Of a DNA stretch of 7,896 nucleotides, positions 1-6,808 are shown one piece after another. The position numbers and the translations under genes were made by a program. The notes beneath the pieces are model-generated. The model ran no database searches. It was not told where the DNA came from and saw only the letters and a list, made by a program, of their open reading frames with translations. How positions within the stretch are numbered: position 1 is the stretch's first letter; each line of letters starts with the position of its first letter. Origin of the DNA: Romboutsia sp. 13368 (lineage in GTDB: Bacteria; Bacillota; Clostridia; Peptostreptococcales; Peptostreptococcaceae); the NCBI RefSeq assembly GCF_018336475.1, contig NZ_CP048741.1, positions 2,004,609 through 2,012,504 of the forward strand, given 5' to 3'.

Positions 1-38
1 CTTAAATAATTCGTTCTTTTTATTATAAATATCTATAA

Positions 39-608
39 TTATTCAGCTATTAATTCTACTTCTTCACCATTTCTAACACCTGCAGCATTTCCTTCTTCAA
101 CGTCTACATGCATTTCTAAAGCGAAGTTAGCATTAGCTCTAACTAATACATTTTCGAATACTACTGCTCTTGGTCCGAAAGTTCTAACTTTTACTATTTG
201 CTTATCTTCTACACCAAATCTAGCTGCATCTTCTAAACTCATATGTATATGTCTAGAAGCAACTATAACACCTTCTGATATTTCAACTTCTCCTGCTGGA
301 CCTACTAATTTTATTCCTGGAGTTCCTGCTATATCACCAGATTCTTTTATTGGAGCTTTTACTCCTAAAGCAAATCCATCTGCTAAAGATATTTCAACTT
401 GTGTGTTAGGTCTAGCTGGTCCTAAAACTCTAACTCCTTTTATAGTACCTTTAGGTCCTACTAAGTCAACTTTTTCTTCACAAGCATATTGTCCTGGTTG
501 AGATAATGGTTTAAAATGAGTTAACTCATGTCCTGCACCGAATAATGCTTCTATGTCTGCTTGGCTTAAGTGAACATGTCTATTAGATAATGCTATTGGT
601 AATTTCAT
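39..608 (-). CDS. pduL: PduL-type phosphate acyltransferase (phosphate propanoyltransferase / phosphotransacetylase)
   Basis: The 189-residue product catalyses acyl-CoA + phosphate to acyl-phosphate + CoA, on propionyl-CoA or acetyl-CoA; with acetate/propionate kinase this yields ATP. Two similar halves are visible, each with a family zinc-site motif: RHVHLS at 10-15 and RHIHMS at 119-124, plus H167 in MHVD. GPARPNTQVEIS (63-74) and SGDIAGTPGI (90-99) are also typical of PduL. The protein begins directly at the catalytic domain and lacks the extra N-terminal helix that targets microcompartment forms to the shell. With no shell genes nearby, a cytosolic housekeeping role replacing Pta is likely (inference). 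The ATG at 608 has AGGAGG eight bases upstream and a good promoter at 644-672. The gene looks less AT-rich than the aro genes, which fits its Ala/Gly/Val-rich protein and possibly high expression. Family assignment is firm; the physiological acyl group is not. Confidence 0.95.
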   Translation of the reverse strand: MKLPIALSNRHVHLSQADIEALFGAGHELTHFKPLSQPGQYACEEKVDLVGPKGTIKGVRVLGPARPNTQVEISLADGFALGVKAPIKESGDIAGTPGIKLVGPAGEVEISEGVIVASRHIHMSLEDAARFGVEDKQIVKVRTFGPRAVVFENVLVRANANFALEMHVDVEEGNAAGVRNGEEVELIAE

Positions 609-629
609 CTTAAATTCCTCCTAATCTTA

Positions 630-644
630 TGTATACATGATACA
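630..644. promoter_or_regulatory. Inverted repeat at the pduL transcription start (possible operator)
   Basis: TGTAT-N5-ATACA is a perfect 5-bp inverted repeat over 15 bases; the core ATGTATACAT (629-638) is also a palindrome. It sits immediately downstream of the -10 box and covers the predicted start site, where a repressor would act. In such AT-rich DNA, short palindromes arise by chance, so this is only a candidate and no regulator is assigned. Confidence 0.3.
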
Positions 645-672
645 TTATATATAATATTTAACAATAAATCAA
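644..672 (-). promoter_or_regulatory. Probable sigma-A promoter of pduL
   Basis: On the minus strand, TTGATT (plus 667-672) and a perfect TATAAT (plus 644-649) are separated by exactly 17 bases. Transcription would start near 637, giving a leader of roughly 30 bases that carries AGGAGG before the pduL ATG. The -35 box matches consensus at four of six positions. It touches the last base of the hairpin at 672-708, so pduL appears to be its own transcription unit, separated from aroA. Confidence 0.7.
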
Positions 673-708
673 ATGATTTTATTATCTTTATTAGCTAATA
701 AAATCATT
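672..708 (-). terminator. AT-rich hairpin between aroA and pduL (probable weak terminator)
   Basis: Thirteen perfect base pairs (672-684 with 696-708) enclose an 11-base loop. Read on the minus strand, it lies about 100 bases after the aroA stop and just before the pduL promoter, the expected place for the end of the aro transcript. Only two of the 13 pairs are G-C, and the following sequence is only moderately T-rich, with no clean T run, so termination may be inefficient. The rest of 609-809 is AT-rich and shows no gene. A second A/T-only stem (743-751 with 763-771) followed by Ts may contribute. Confidence 0.45.
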
Positions 709-809
709 CATATATTTTGGTAATTCAATATATTTATTTTAAAAAATTATTTATATTATTTTAATAATTTTAATCTATTTTTATACTTTTTTAATTTTGT
801 AATTTATTG

Positions 810-2069
810 TTATTTAGATAATTTCTTTATAAGGTCAAAATATCCAGGAAATGATATATTTATACAGTCTTCATTATCCAAAATAATTTTTCCATCAGAT
901 ATTAAGTTTAAAGTTGAAAATGCCATTGCTATTCTATGATCTTTAAAGGTAGTTATATTTCCACCATTTAATTTAGCCTTTCCTTTTATTATCATACCAT
1001 CTTCTAACTCTTCTATATCTGCACCTAATATTTTTAAGTTATCTACCATAGCTTTTATTCTATTGCTTTCTTTTACTTTTAGTTCATGTGCATCTTTTAT
1101 TATAGTAGTTCCTTCTGCTTGTGTAGCAAGAACTGCTATTACAGGAATTTCATCTATAAGTCTAGGAATTATATCTTTATCTATTGTAGTTGCATATAAA
1201 TTAGGACTATATCTAACTAATAAATCTCCTACTAGTTCTCCGCCAACTAATCTTTCATTTATTATTTCTATATTTCCATTCATATTCTTAACTACATCTA
1301 TTATCCCAGTTCTTGTTTCATTTAACCCAACATTTTTTATAATAACTTCTGAACCTTTAGTTATTAGTGCTGAAACTATTATAAAAGCAGCTGATGATAT
1401 ATCTCCAGGTACATATATATCCTGGCTAAATAACTCACTTACTGGATTTATACTTATTTTTAAATCTTCTACATTTATGTCTGCTCCAAATGACTTTAAC
1501 ATTATCTCTGTATGATTTCTACTTCTAGTTTTTTCATGTATAAAACTAGTATCATTTGCATAAAGACTAGCAAGTATTAAAGCTGACTTTACTTGAGCTG
1601 ATGCCACAGGCATATGATAATCTATAGATTTTAGATTTCCACCATATATTTTTATAGGTGTATAGTTTGCATCATCTTTTCCTTCTATATTACATCCCAT
1701 AAGTCTTAATGGATCCGTTACTCTTTTCATAGGCCTTTTACCTATAGAGTTATCGCCAATTAAAGTTGCATCAAAATTATTTCCTGCAAGTATTCCCATC
1801 ATAAGCCTTATTGTAGTTCCCGAATTTCCTACATCTAATATTTCATTAGGTCTTTGAAGTCCATATAGTCCATTTCCTTTAACATATACGTCTTTTCCAT
1901 CTATTTGTATATCAACCCCCATTTTTCTAAAACAAGATATTGTACTTAAACAATCCTCGCCCATTAAGAAGTTGCTTATTTTATTATGACCTTTTGATAT
2001 TGATGAAAACATTATAGCTCTATGCGATATAGATTTATCGCCTATAAGTTCAAAGCTTCCTTTAAGCAT
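810..2069 (-). CDS. aroA: 3-phosphoshikimate 1-carboxyvinyltransferase (EPSP synthase)
   Basis: This cytosolic 419-residue enzyme joins shikimate 3-phosphate and PEP to give EPSP, the sixth step of the shikimate pathway. Family motifs run the full length: GDKSISHR (10-17), GNSGTT with R88 (81-88), KRPM (111-114), SAQVK (157-161), RNHTE (184-188), catalytic Asp in DEIP (306-309), KESNRIK (333-339) and DHRIAMA (377-383). GDK, SAQ-K and R-x-H-x-E resemble class II enzymes, which are often less sensitive to glyphosate; sensitivity cannot be read with certainty. The N-terminus is several residues shorter than usual, only nine residues before GDKSISHR. The ATG is nevertheless secure: AAGGGGG lies just upstream and an in-frame stop occurs about five codons before it. 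The start overlaps the end of aroB by 8 bases, so translation is probably coupled. It is the last gene of the run. Confidence 0.97.
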   Translation of the reverse strand: MLKGSFELIGDKSISHRAIMFSSISKGHNKISNFLMGEDCLSTISCFRKMGVDIQIDGKDVYVKGNGLYGLQRPNEILDVGNSGTTIRLMMGILAGNNFDATLIGDNSIGKRPMKRVTDPLRLMGCNIEGKDDANYTPIKIYGGNLKSIDYHMPVASAQVKSALILASLYANDTSFIHEKTRSRNHTEIMLKSFGADINVEDLKISINPVSELFSQDIYVPGDISSAAFIIVSALITKGSEVIIKNVGLNETRTGIIDVVKNMNGNIEIINERLVGGELVGDLLVRYSPNLYATTIDKDIIPRLIDEIPVIAVLATQAEGTTIIKDAHELKVKESNRIKAMVDNLKILGADIEELEDGMIIKGKAKLNGGNITTFKDHRIAMAFSTLNLISDGKIILDNEDCINISFPGYFDLIKKLSK

Positions 2070-3204
2070 TATTTGCCCCCTTTATTATGTTTAATATTTC
2101 ATATTCATCTATATTATCAATAATTTCAACTTTTCCAATTCCTATTGGGAGTATTAAGTTTATTTTTCCAAAACTATTCTTCTTATCATTTTTCATTATT
2201 TCAAGTATTTCTTTATTTATTTTATCCTTATCTTCTTCTGAAATTTTATTATCTTCATCTATATTTATATTAAATGTTAATGGTAAATCAAACTCTTCGC
2301 ATATCTTTGTAAACTTATTATAATAACTTTCATCTATATAGCCTTTTTCTAATGATAGCTTAAATGCCATGTTCATACCTATACTTACTGCTTTTCCATG
2401 GCTTATTTTACAAAGTTTTTCAACTCCATGACCAAAGGTATGTCCAAAGTTTAATATTTTTCTAAGTCCACCTTCTTTTTCATCCTGAGAAACTATATCC
2501 GCTTTTATCTCTATACATTTTTTCACTACATATTGTAGAATTTCATTATCTTTATTAAGTATTTTCTCAACATTATCTATAAGATAATCTAAGAAATCAT
2601 AATCATATATTATGCTGTATTTTATAACTTCTGCCATTCCAGATATAAATTCATCATGTGGCAATGTTTTTAGTGCATCTATATTTATATAAGTAAATTT
2701 AGGTTGATAGAAAGTTCCTATTATATTTTTTAAGTTTCCTATATTTATACCTGTCTTTCCACCTACAGATGAATCTACTTGAGCTAGTAAACTTGTTGGT
2801 ATTTGACAAACATCTATCCCTCTCATGTATGTAGATGATATAAAGCCTGCTAAGTCTCCAACTACTCCACCACCTAAAGCTATTATAAGTGATTTTCTAG
2901 ATAAGTTTATTCTTATACAATACTTTATTATTTCTTCATATACTGATAAAGATTTTGAATCCTCACCAGCTGGAACTATATATTCATAGACCATTTTTAT
3001 TTTTATGTTATTTATAAAATTATCAAGCTGATGTTTATAAACATTATTGTCGCTTATAATTAGTACTTCATCATATATTTCATTTATATTAATTTTAGTT
3101 AAATCTTCAATATTTTTCTTATTAAACTCATAAACTGATTCTGTAAAATTATTATAACTAGTATCTATTACTATATTACAAACATTATTTATTATTTTTT
3201 CCAT
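2062..3204 (-). CDS. aroB: 3-dehydroquinate synthase
   Basis: This 380-residue enzyme converts DAHP to 3-dehydroquinate, the second shikimate step, using NAD and a divalent metal. Visible are the NAD-binding GGGVVGDLAGF (111-121), PTSLLAQVDSSVGGKTG (136-152), and three expected metal ligands: E192 in GMAEVIKY, H255 in NFGHTFGHG and H269 in SHGKAV. The residue after H269-G270 is lysine (K271), where many family members have an acidic residue; it is not a metal ligand, and activity is expected. The first 100 residues are less conserved, as is normal, and residues 315-341 form a highly charged Lys/Glu/Asp stretch. The ATG at 3204 is preceded by AGGAG with a seven-base gap. The start overlaps the aroC stop by 13 bases and its stop overlaps aroA, so the three are one translationally coupled block. 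Confidence 0.96.
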   Translation of the reverse strand: MEKIINNVCNIVIDTSYNNFTESVYEFNKKNIEDLTKININEIYDEVLIISDNNVYKHQLDNFINNIKIKMVYEYIVPAGEDSKSLSVYEEIIKYCIRINLSRKSLIIALGGGVVGDLAGFISSTYMRGIDVCQIPTSLLAQVDSSVGGKTGINIGNLKNIIGTFYQPKFTYINIDALKTLPHDEFISGMAEVIKYSIIYDYDFLDYLIDNVEKILNKDNEILQYVVKKCIEIKADIVSQDEKEGGLRKILNFGHTFGHGVEKLCKISHGKAVSIGMNMAFKLSLEKGYIDESYYNKFTKICEEFDLPLTFNINIDEDNKISEEDKDKINKEILEIMKNDKKNSFGKINLILPIGIGKVEIIDNIDEYEILNIIKGANNA

Positions 3205-4361
3205 CCTCTATCTCCTAACCTTTTTACATAAGAGTTATAATTTGATTTTAAATCAGCTAAATTATCCCCACCTATTTTATGTAGTAAATATTTACATATA
3301 ACAAATGCAACTACATTTTCACAAACAACACTACAAGCTGGTACTGCACAATTATCCGAACGTTCAATACTTGCACTATAATTTTCTAAGGTATTTATAT
3401 TTATAGAATTAAGAGGCTTGTAAAGAGTTGGGATTGGTTTCATAGCACATCTTATTAAAACTTCTTCTCCAGTTGTCATTCCCCCTTCTATACCACCTAA
3501 TCTATTTGTTTTTCTTTGAATTCCACCTTCAGTGTCATAATATATTTCATCCATTACAGAAGAACCTGGATTATTTGCAACATCAAATCCTATACCTATT
3601 TCTACACCTTTTATAGCTTGTACACTCATTAGGTGCATTGCTAATTCCCCATCTATTTTTTTATCAAATTGAGTATATGACCCTAGTCCTGGTATTAAGT
3701 TTTTAACTCTTATTTCAACTATACCACCTAATGTGTCACCTTCGCTTTTTACTTTATCTATTTCTTTTATTATTTTTTTTTCAACTTCTTTATTTACGCA
3801 TCTAACTTCACTTTTATCTACATTTTCTTTTATGTAATCAAATTCATAAATATTATTATCTTTTATACTTCCAATTTGAACTACATGTGAAGTAAAATCT
3901 ATATCAAAATTTTTTAAAACTTGCTTACATATTGCACCTACTGCTACCTTACTTGCAGTTTCTCTTGCACTTGATCTTTCAAGAACATTTCTAGCATCTG
4001 TAAAATCATATTTTAAACATCCAACTAAATCTGCATGTCCTGGTCTAACATTATTAACTTTTTTAGTTTCAAAGTCTACATCTTCTATTGGATTCATATA
4101 TGATATCCAATTTTCATAATCCTTATTTTTTATTTCTATAGATATAGGTCCACCTAAAGTTATTTTACCTCTAACTCCACCTAGGATATTTATCTTATCC
4201 TGCTCTATTTTCATTCTTCCACCACGACCATATCCACCTTGTCGCTTTTTTAATTCAGCATTTATTTCATCTATATTTAATTCAATATTTGCAGGTATTC
4301 CATCTAATATTGATATTAAGCTTTTTCCATGTGATTCTCCACTTGTTAAGTATCTTAACAT
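3192..4361 (-). CDS. aroC: Chorismate synthase
   Basis: This enzyme converts EPSP to chorismate, the last shikimate step, using reduced FMN as a non-consumed cofactor. With the start chosen here it is 389 residues, normal for the family. Signatures are all present: GESHGK (8-13), RPGHADL (106-112), ERSSARETA (128-136), GGIEGGMTTGE (289-299) and RSDNCAVPA (334-342). The frame stays open to a TTG at 4406, adding 15 residues. The ATG at 4361 is preferred because AAGGAGG lies five bases before it, the family usually begins with a few residues before GESHG, and the TTG falls inside a terminator hairpin. It is the first gene of the aroCBA block. Whether it has its own flavin reductase domain is clear: it does not, so reduced FMN must come from elsewhere; the flavoprotein encoded just upstream is a speculative source. 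Confidence 0.97.
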   Translation of the reverse strand: MLRYLTSGESHGKSLISILDGIPANIELNIDEINAELKKRQGGYGRGGRMKIEQDKINILGGVRGKITLGGPISIEIKNKDYENWISYMNPIEDVDFETKKVNNVRPGHADLVGCLKYDFTDARNVLERSSARETASKVAVGAICKQVLKNFDIDFTSHVVQIGSIKDNNIYEFDYIKENVDKSEVRCVNKEVEKKIIKEIDKVKSEGDTLGGIVEIRVKNLIPGLGSYTQFDKKIDGELAMHLMSVQAIKGVEIGIGFDVANNPGSSVMDEIYYDTEGGIQRKTNRLGGIEGGMTTGEEVLIRCAMKPIPTLYKPLNSININTLENYSASIERSDNCAVPACSVVCENVVAFVICKYLLHKIGGDNLADLKSNYNSYVKRLGDRGWKK

Positions 4362-4366
4362 AAGTT

Positions 4367-4373
4367 CCTCCTT
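4367..4373 (-). promoter_or_regulatory. Strong ribosome binding site that fixes the aroC start
   Basis: AAGGAGG on the minus strand lies five bases upstream of the ATG at 4361. It decides for this start over the in-frame TTG at 4406, which has no such site and lies within the hairpin at 4387-4414. Confidence 0.9.
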
Positions 4374-4385
4374 ATTTTTTTGCTT

Positions 4386-4414
4386 AAAAAGAGCTTGTTT
4401 AATCAAGCTCTTTT
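4386..4414 (-). terminator. Intrinsic terminator between the flavoprotein gene and aroC
   Basis: An 11-bp perfect stem (4387-4397 with 4404-4414) encloses a six-base loop. On the minus strand it is followed by a run of five Ts (plus 4386-4390, partly inside the stem). The TAA of the upstream flavoprotein gene lies in the loop and first stem base (4399-4401 on the plus strand), so translation runs into the hairpin. The aroC ATG is only 25 bases beyond. Reading the other way there are four Ts, but no plus-strand gene ends here, so the minus direction is the relevant one. Confidence 0.75.
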
Positions 4415-4992
4415 ATATCATTTATATAATTATTTAAATTTTCATTTAGTATATTTTTAAACTCTGTATTTTCTTCATAAGTTAATTTATCTGTACTATT
4501 TAAATAAATATTATACTTTAATTTATTATTTACACTTTTAAAGAAAAAGTCCATTACTATTTGTCCACCCATAAATTGAGTTTCATATGGTGTAGAGCCT
4601 CCTACTGCAATATACATTCCTATTCTATTTTTATTTCTATCTATTGAAGGTTTTTTTAATATGTATTTACTAGCATAAATTGCTTGTGTTCTATCTACAA
4701 GTGTTTTTAATTTTGCAGTTATAGAATCAAAATTAACAGGACTTATAACTATAACGCCCTTAGCTTTATCAAACATTTCATACATAGGTGTCATATCATC
4801 TTTAAATTTACAATATCCAGTTTTTTCACAAAAACCACATGCTGTACAATATTCAATATTCATATCATAAATATTAAATATTTTATTGGATATATTATTT
4901 TCAGTTAAAGTTTTTGATATTTGCTCAGATATTTTAAAACAATTTTTATTTTTTCTTGGACTTCCGTTTATTATTAAAATCTCTGTACTCAT
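4399..4992 (-). CDS. Flavodoxin-fold FMN protein of the NADPH-dependent FMN reductase / iron-sulfur flavoprotein type
   Basis: The 197-residue soluble protein starts with a beta strand and the FMN-phosphate loop NGSPRKNKN (9-17). It continues with the SPVNFDSITAKLKTLVDR segment (84-101), typical of this family near the flavin. Between them, C49, C52, C55 and C61 form C-x2-C-x2-C-x5-C followed by KFKDDM. This spacing matches the compact motif that holds a 4Fe-4S cluster in iron-sulfur flavoproteins, so an electron-transfer role is inferred; many relatives are annotated only as NAD(P)H oxidoreductase. GGSTPYETQFMGG resembles the glycine-rich flavin-contacting loop of relatives. The ATG has AAGGGGAG six bases upstream. 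It begins 12 bases after the phosphatase gene and is probably co-transcribed with it. Its stop codon lies inside a terminator hairpin. Substrate and partners are unknown. Confidence 0.85.
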   Translation of the reverse strand: MSTEILIINGSPRKNKNCFKISEQISKTLTENNISNKIFNIYDMNIEYCTACGFCEKTGYCKFKDDMTPMYEMFDKAKGVIVISPVNFDSITAKLKTLVDRTQAIYASKYILKKPSIDRNKNRIGMYIAVGGSTPYETQFMGGQIVMDFFFKSVNNKLKYNIYLNSTDKLTYEENTEFKNILNENLNNYINDIKELD

Positions 4993-5004
4993 GTTTTTCT
5001 CCCC

Positions 5005-6786
5005 TTAGTTATTTTTAAGCATAACTATTAATATATCATCATCATAATTTTCTTTTTCTGAAAACTTTTTAATTTCAGCTTTTAAATTTTCTACTATAAG
5101 TTCTTGACTATATGTATAGTTTTTTTGCATAAAACTTTCTAGTCTTGATACTCCGTATTCTTCTTTTAATTTATTTTTTATTTCTAGTATTCCATCTGTA
5201 TACATACAAACCATACTGCACTCATCTAAATGTAATACATTATTTTCATATGTTACATTTTCTAAAACACCTATTGGTATTCCTTTTTTACAATTTAAAT
5301 CTCTCTTTATTGACGCATCTTTTTTTATTACAATTGGGCTATAATGTCCTGCATTAGATATAGTTATTGTATTTTTTTTAGTATCAATCATACCTACTAA
5401 ACAAGTAGTGAATATTCCCATTTTATCAAATTCATCATATAACATATCATTTAAATTTGTCATTATTTCACCTGGAGAATTACAAGTTCTTGCAAGTACT
5501 TTAAATGCACCTTTTATAATTGCTACTACATAGTTTGAAACTATACCATGCCCCATTACGTCAGCTAATATACATACTATTTTTTCATCATCTAGTTTAA
5601 GTGCAGAATAAAAATCTCCACCTACTACCTTAGCTGGTCTATGATAAAAATTCAATTCATTGTCTAGTCCATATTTTATTTTACTTTCATTCATTATAAG
5701 TTTTTGCTGTTTATTCAATACATCTAGTTCATTCTCAACAATTTTATGCTTTATTTCAACTAAATTGTATTGATATAATTTAAGTGCTACAGAAAGTTGC
5801 CTTGCTAGTATACTTAATATATTCAAATCATCTTCTGTATATTTAGAGCTATTTGCACATACTATGTAACCTATAACAGATTTACTATCTTTGTCTTTAA
5901 TTTTATAATATATATAACTATTTATTTCTTTGTTATCTAATTTATTTTCATTACAATATGCACCTATAGAATCTTGAGATAATATTTTTCCTATTGTAGG
6001 ATATATATTAGTTTGATTTTTTCCTTCTATACTATAACAACTAAATATTTTTTTCTTATCTTTTGATTTTTCGGTTATTATTATAGCCTCTTTACTATTT
6101 GTTACATGACAGGCTTGTTTACTTAAATGATCTAAAAATTCACTTATATTATTATTAAAATAAAGTTTCTCAGTTGCTTCATTTATAGAGCTAATAGCAC
6201 CTCTTAACTTAAGTACTAACATGTGATTATTATTATTTTTCATAGTTATATCAATAGATAAACTTATAAGAGATGCAACTGATGATATAAAATCTATATC
6301 ATACTGATTTATTTTATCTTCATTAGTTAAAAAACAAGTCATAAATCCAACTACATTATAATTTACAACTAGAGGAAATACAATCCGTCCAACATATCCT
6401 TCTGTTTTAGCTAATTCTCTTTCATCTATAGCTCTTTCATCCTCAAATATATTTTCTATATAAATTATTTGTTTTTTTTCTACTGCTTCATGTATATATC
6501 TTGGATATTCATTAAAATCTATTCTAATTCCTCTTGGAGTTTTCACATCATATAAATCTGGTACCTTATCTAAAGTTTCCGAACATACTAAATATGCATA
6601 CTTATAGTTATTATTATAAAATAAGTTCACACATGATTTAGTGGGGTGAACTACCTCAAGCATTTTTTCTATTATTTTATCTTTTATCTCAAAAAAGTTT
6701 AATGATTGAGTTACCATAGTTGATATATCAACAAGGTTTTTCATTTTATAATTTTCCATATTATCAAACATCATATCAAACATCAT
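5005..6786 (-). CDS. Soluble GAF-GAF-PP2C serine/threonine phosphatase (SpoIIE/RsbU-like)
   Basis: The 593-residue protein probably dephosphorylates an anti-anti-sigma-type (STAS) protein in response to a ligand or redox signal sensed by its GAF domains. A first GAF domain (about 16-183) is well preserved, and a second, more divergent one covers about 204-338. A short charged linker that may be a coiled coil follows (340-370), then a PP2C domain of the SpoIIE class (375-593). Metal-binding residues are in place: D391 in GGDFY, D409 in ADVMGHG, NAGHYSP (478-484), D531 in YTDG and D582-D584. No membrane helices are seen, unlike SpoIIE itself, so this is not the sporulation protein. The start has AGGGGGAG upstream and a tandem ATGATG. 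A 12-base tandem repeat gives the N-terminus MMFDMMFD. No RsbV/RsbW-like partner is encoded nearby. The membrane protein gene lies 22 bases upstream and the flavoprotein gene 12 bases downstream. Confidence 0.9.
   Translation of the reverse strand: MMFDMMFDNMENYKMKNLVDISTMVTQSLNFFEIKDKIIEKMLEVVHPTKSCVNLFYNNNYKYAYLVCSETLDKVPDLYDVKTPRGIRIDFNEYPRYIHEAVEKKQIIYIENIFEDERAIDERELAKTEGYVGRIVFPLVVNYNVVGFMTCFLTNEDKINQYDIDFISSVASLISLSIDITMKNNNNHMLVLKLRGAISSINEATEKLYFNNNISEFLDHLSKQACHVTNSKEAIIITEKSKDKKKIFSCYSIEGKNQTNIYPTIGKILSQDSIGAYCNENKLDNKEINSYIYYKIKDKDSKSVIGYIVCANSSKYTEDDLNILSILARQLSVALKLYQYNLVEIKHKIVENELDVLNKQQKLIMNESKIKYGLDNELNFYHRPAKVVGGDFYSALKLDDEKIVCILADVMGHGIVSNYVVAIIKGAFKVLARTCNSPGEIMTNLNDMLYDEFDKMGIFTTCLVGMIDTKKNTITISNAGHYSPIVIKKDASIKRDLNCKKGIPIGVLENVTYENNVLHLDECSMVCMYTDGILEIKNKLKEEYGVSRLESFMQKNYTYSQELIVENLKAEIKKFSEKENYDDDILIVMLKNN
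6763..6786 (-). repeat. 12-base tandem duplication at the start of the phosphatase gene
   Basis: On the minus strand ATGATGTTTGAT occurs twice in a row, in frame, starting at the first codon. It encodes MMFD-MMFD and puts four ATG codons within the first six positions. The first ATG is four bases and the second seven bases from the SD sequence, so the second may be the one used; the product is almost the same either way. Confidence 0.9.
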
Positions 6787-6808
6787 AGCACTCCCCCTAT
6801 TTAGTCAT

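Noticed and set aside
743..771. Second hairpin downstream of aroA, nine pairs followed by Ts on the minus strand
   Set aside because: All pairs are A-T in extremely AT-rich DNA, so it is expected by chance; mentioned only as a possible helper to the hairpin at 672-708.
1063..1515. Open frame of 150 codons on the plus strand
   Set aside because: It lies entirely inside aroA on the other strand, its Ser/Ile-rich translation reflects the complementary codons, and all motifs of aroA are intact.
2087..2323. Open frame of 78 codons on the plus strand
   Set aside because: It is antisense to the charged C-terminal part of aroB and gives a low-complexity Ser/Ile/Phe product.
4362..4398. T-box or other amino-acid riboswitch before aroC
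   Set aside because: There are only 37 bases between the upstream stop and the aroC ATG, too few for a leader with specifier and antiterminator.
4362..4406. A 15-residue N-terminal extension of chorismate synthase starting at TTG
   Set aside because: It has no ribosome binding site, begins inside the terminator hairpin, and the ATG at 4361 has AAGGAGG at ideal spacing and fits the family N-terminus.
4510..4515. TATAAT on the minus strand within the flavoprotein gene as a promoter for aroCBA
   Set aside because: No acceptable -35 box or extended -10 is present, and such hexamers are common by chance here; transcripts would still have to pass the hairpin.
5145..5357. Open frame of 70 codons on the plus strand
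   Set aside because: It is antisense to the PP2C domain, with a Leu/Phe/His-rich translation and no sign of a real gene.
5005..6786. Identification of the phosphatase as SpoIIE
   Set aside because: SpoIIE has a multi-helix membrane N-terminus; this protein has two soluble GAF domains there and no membrane segment.
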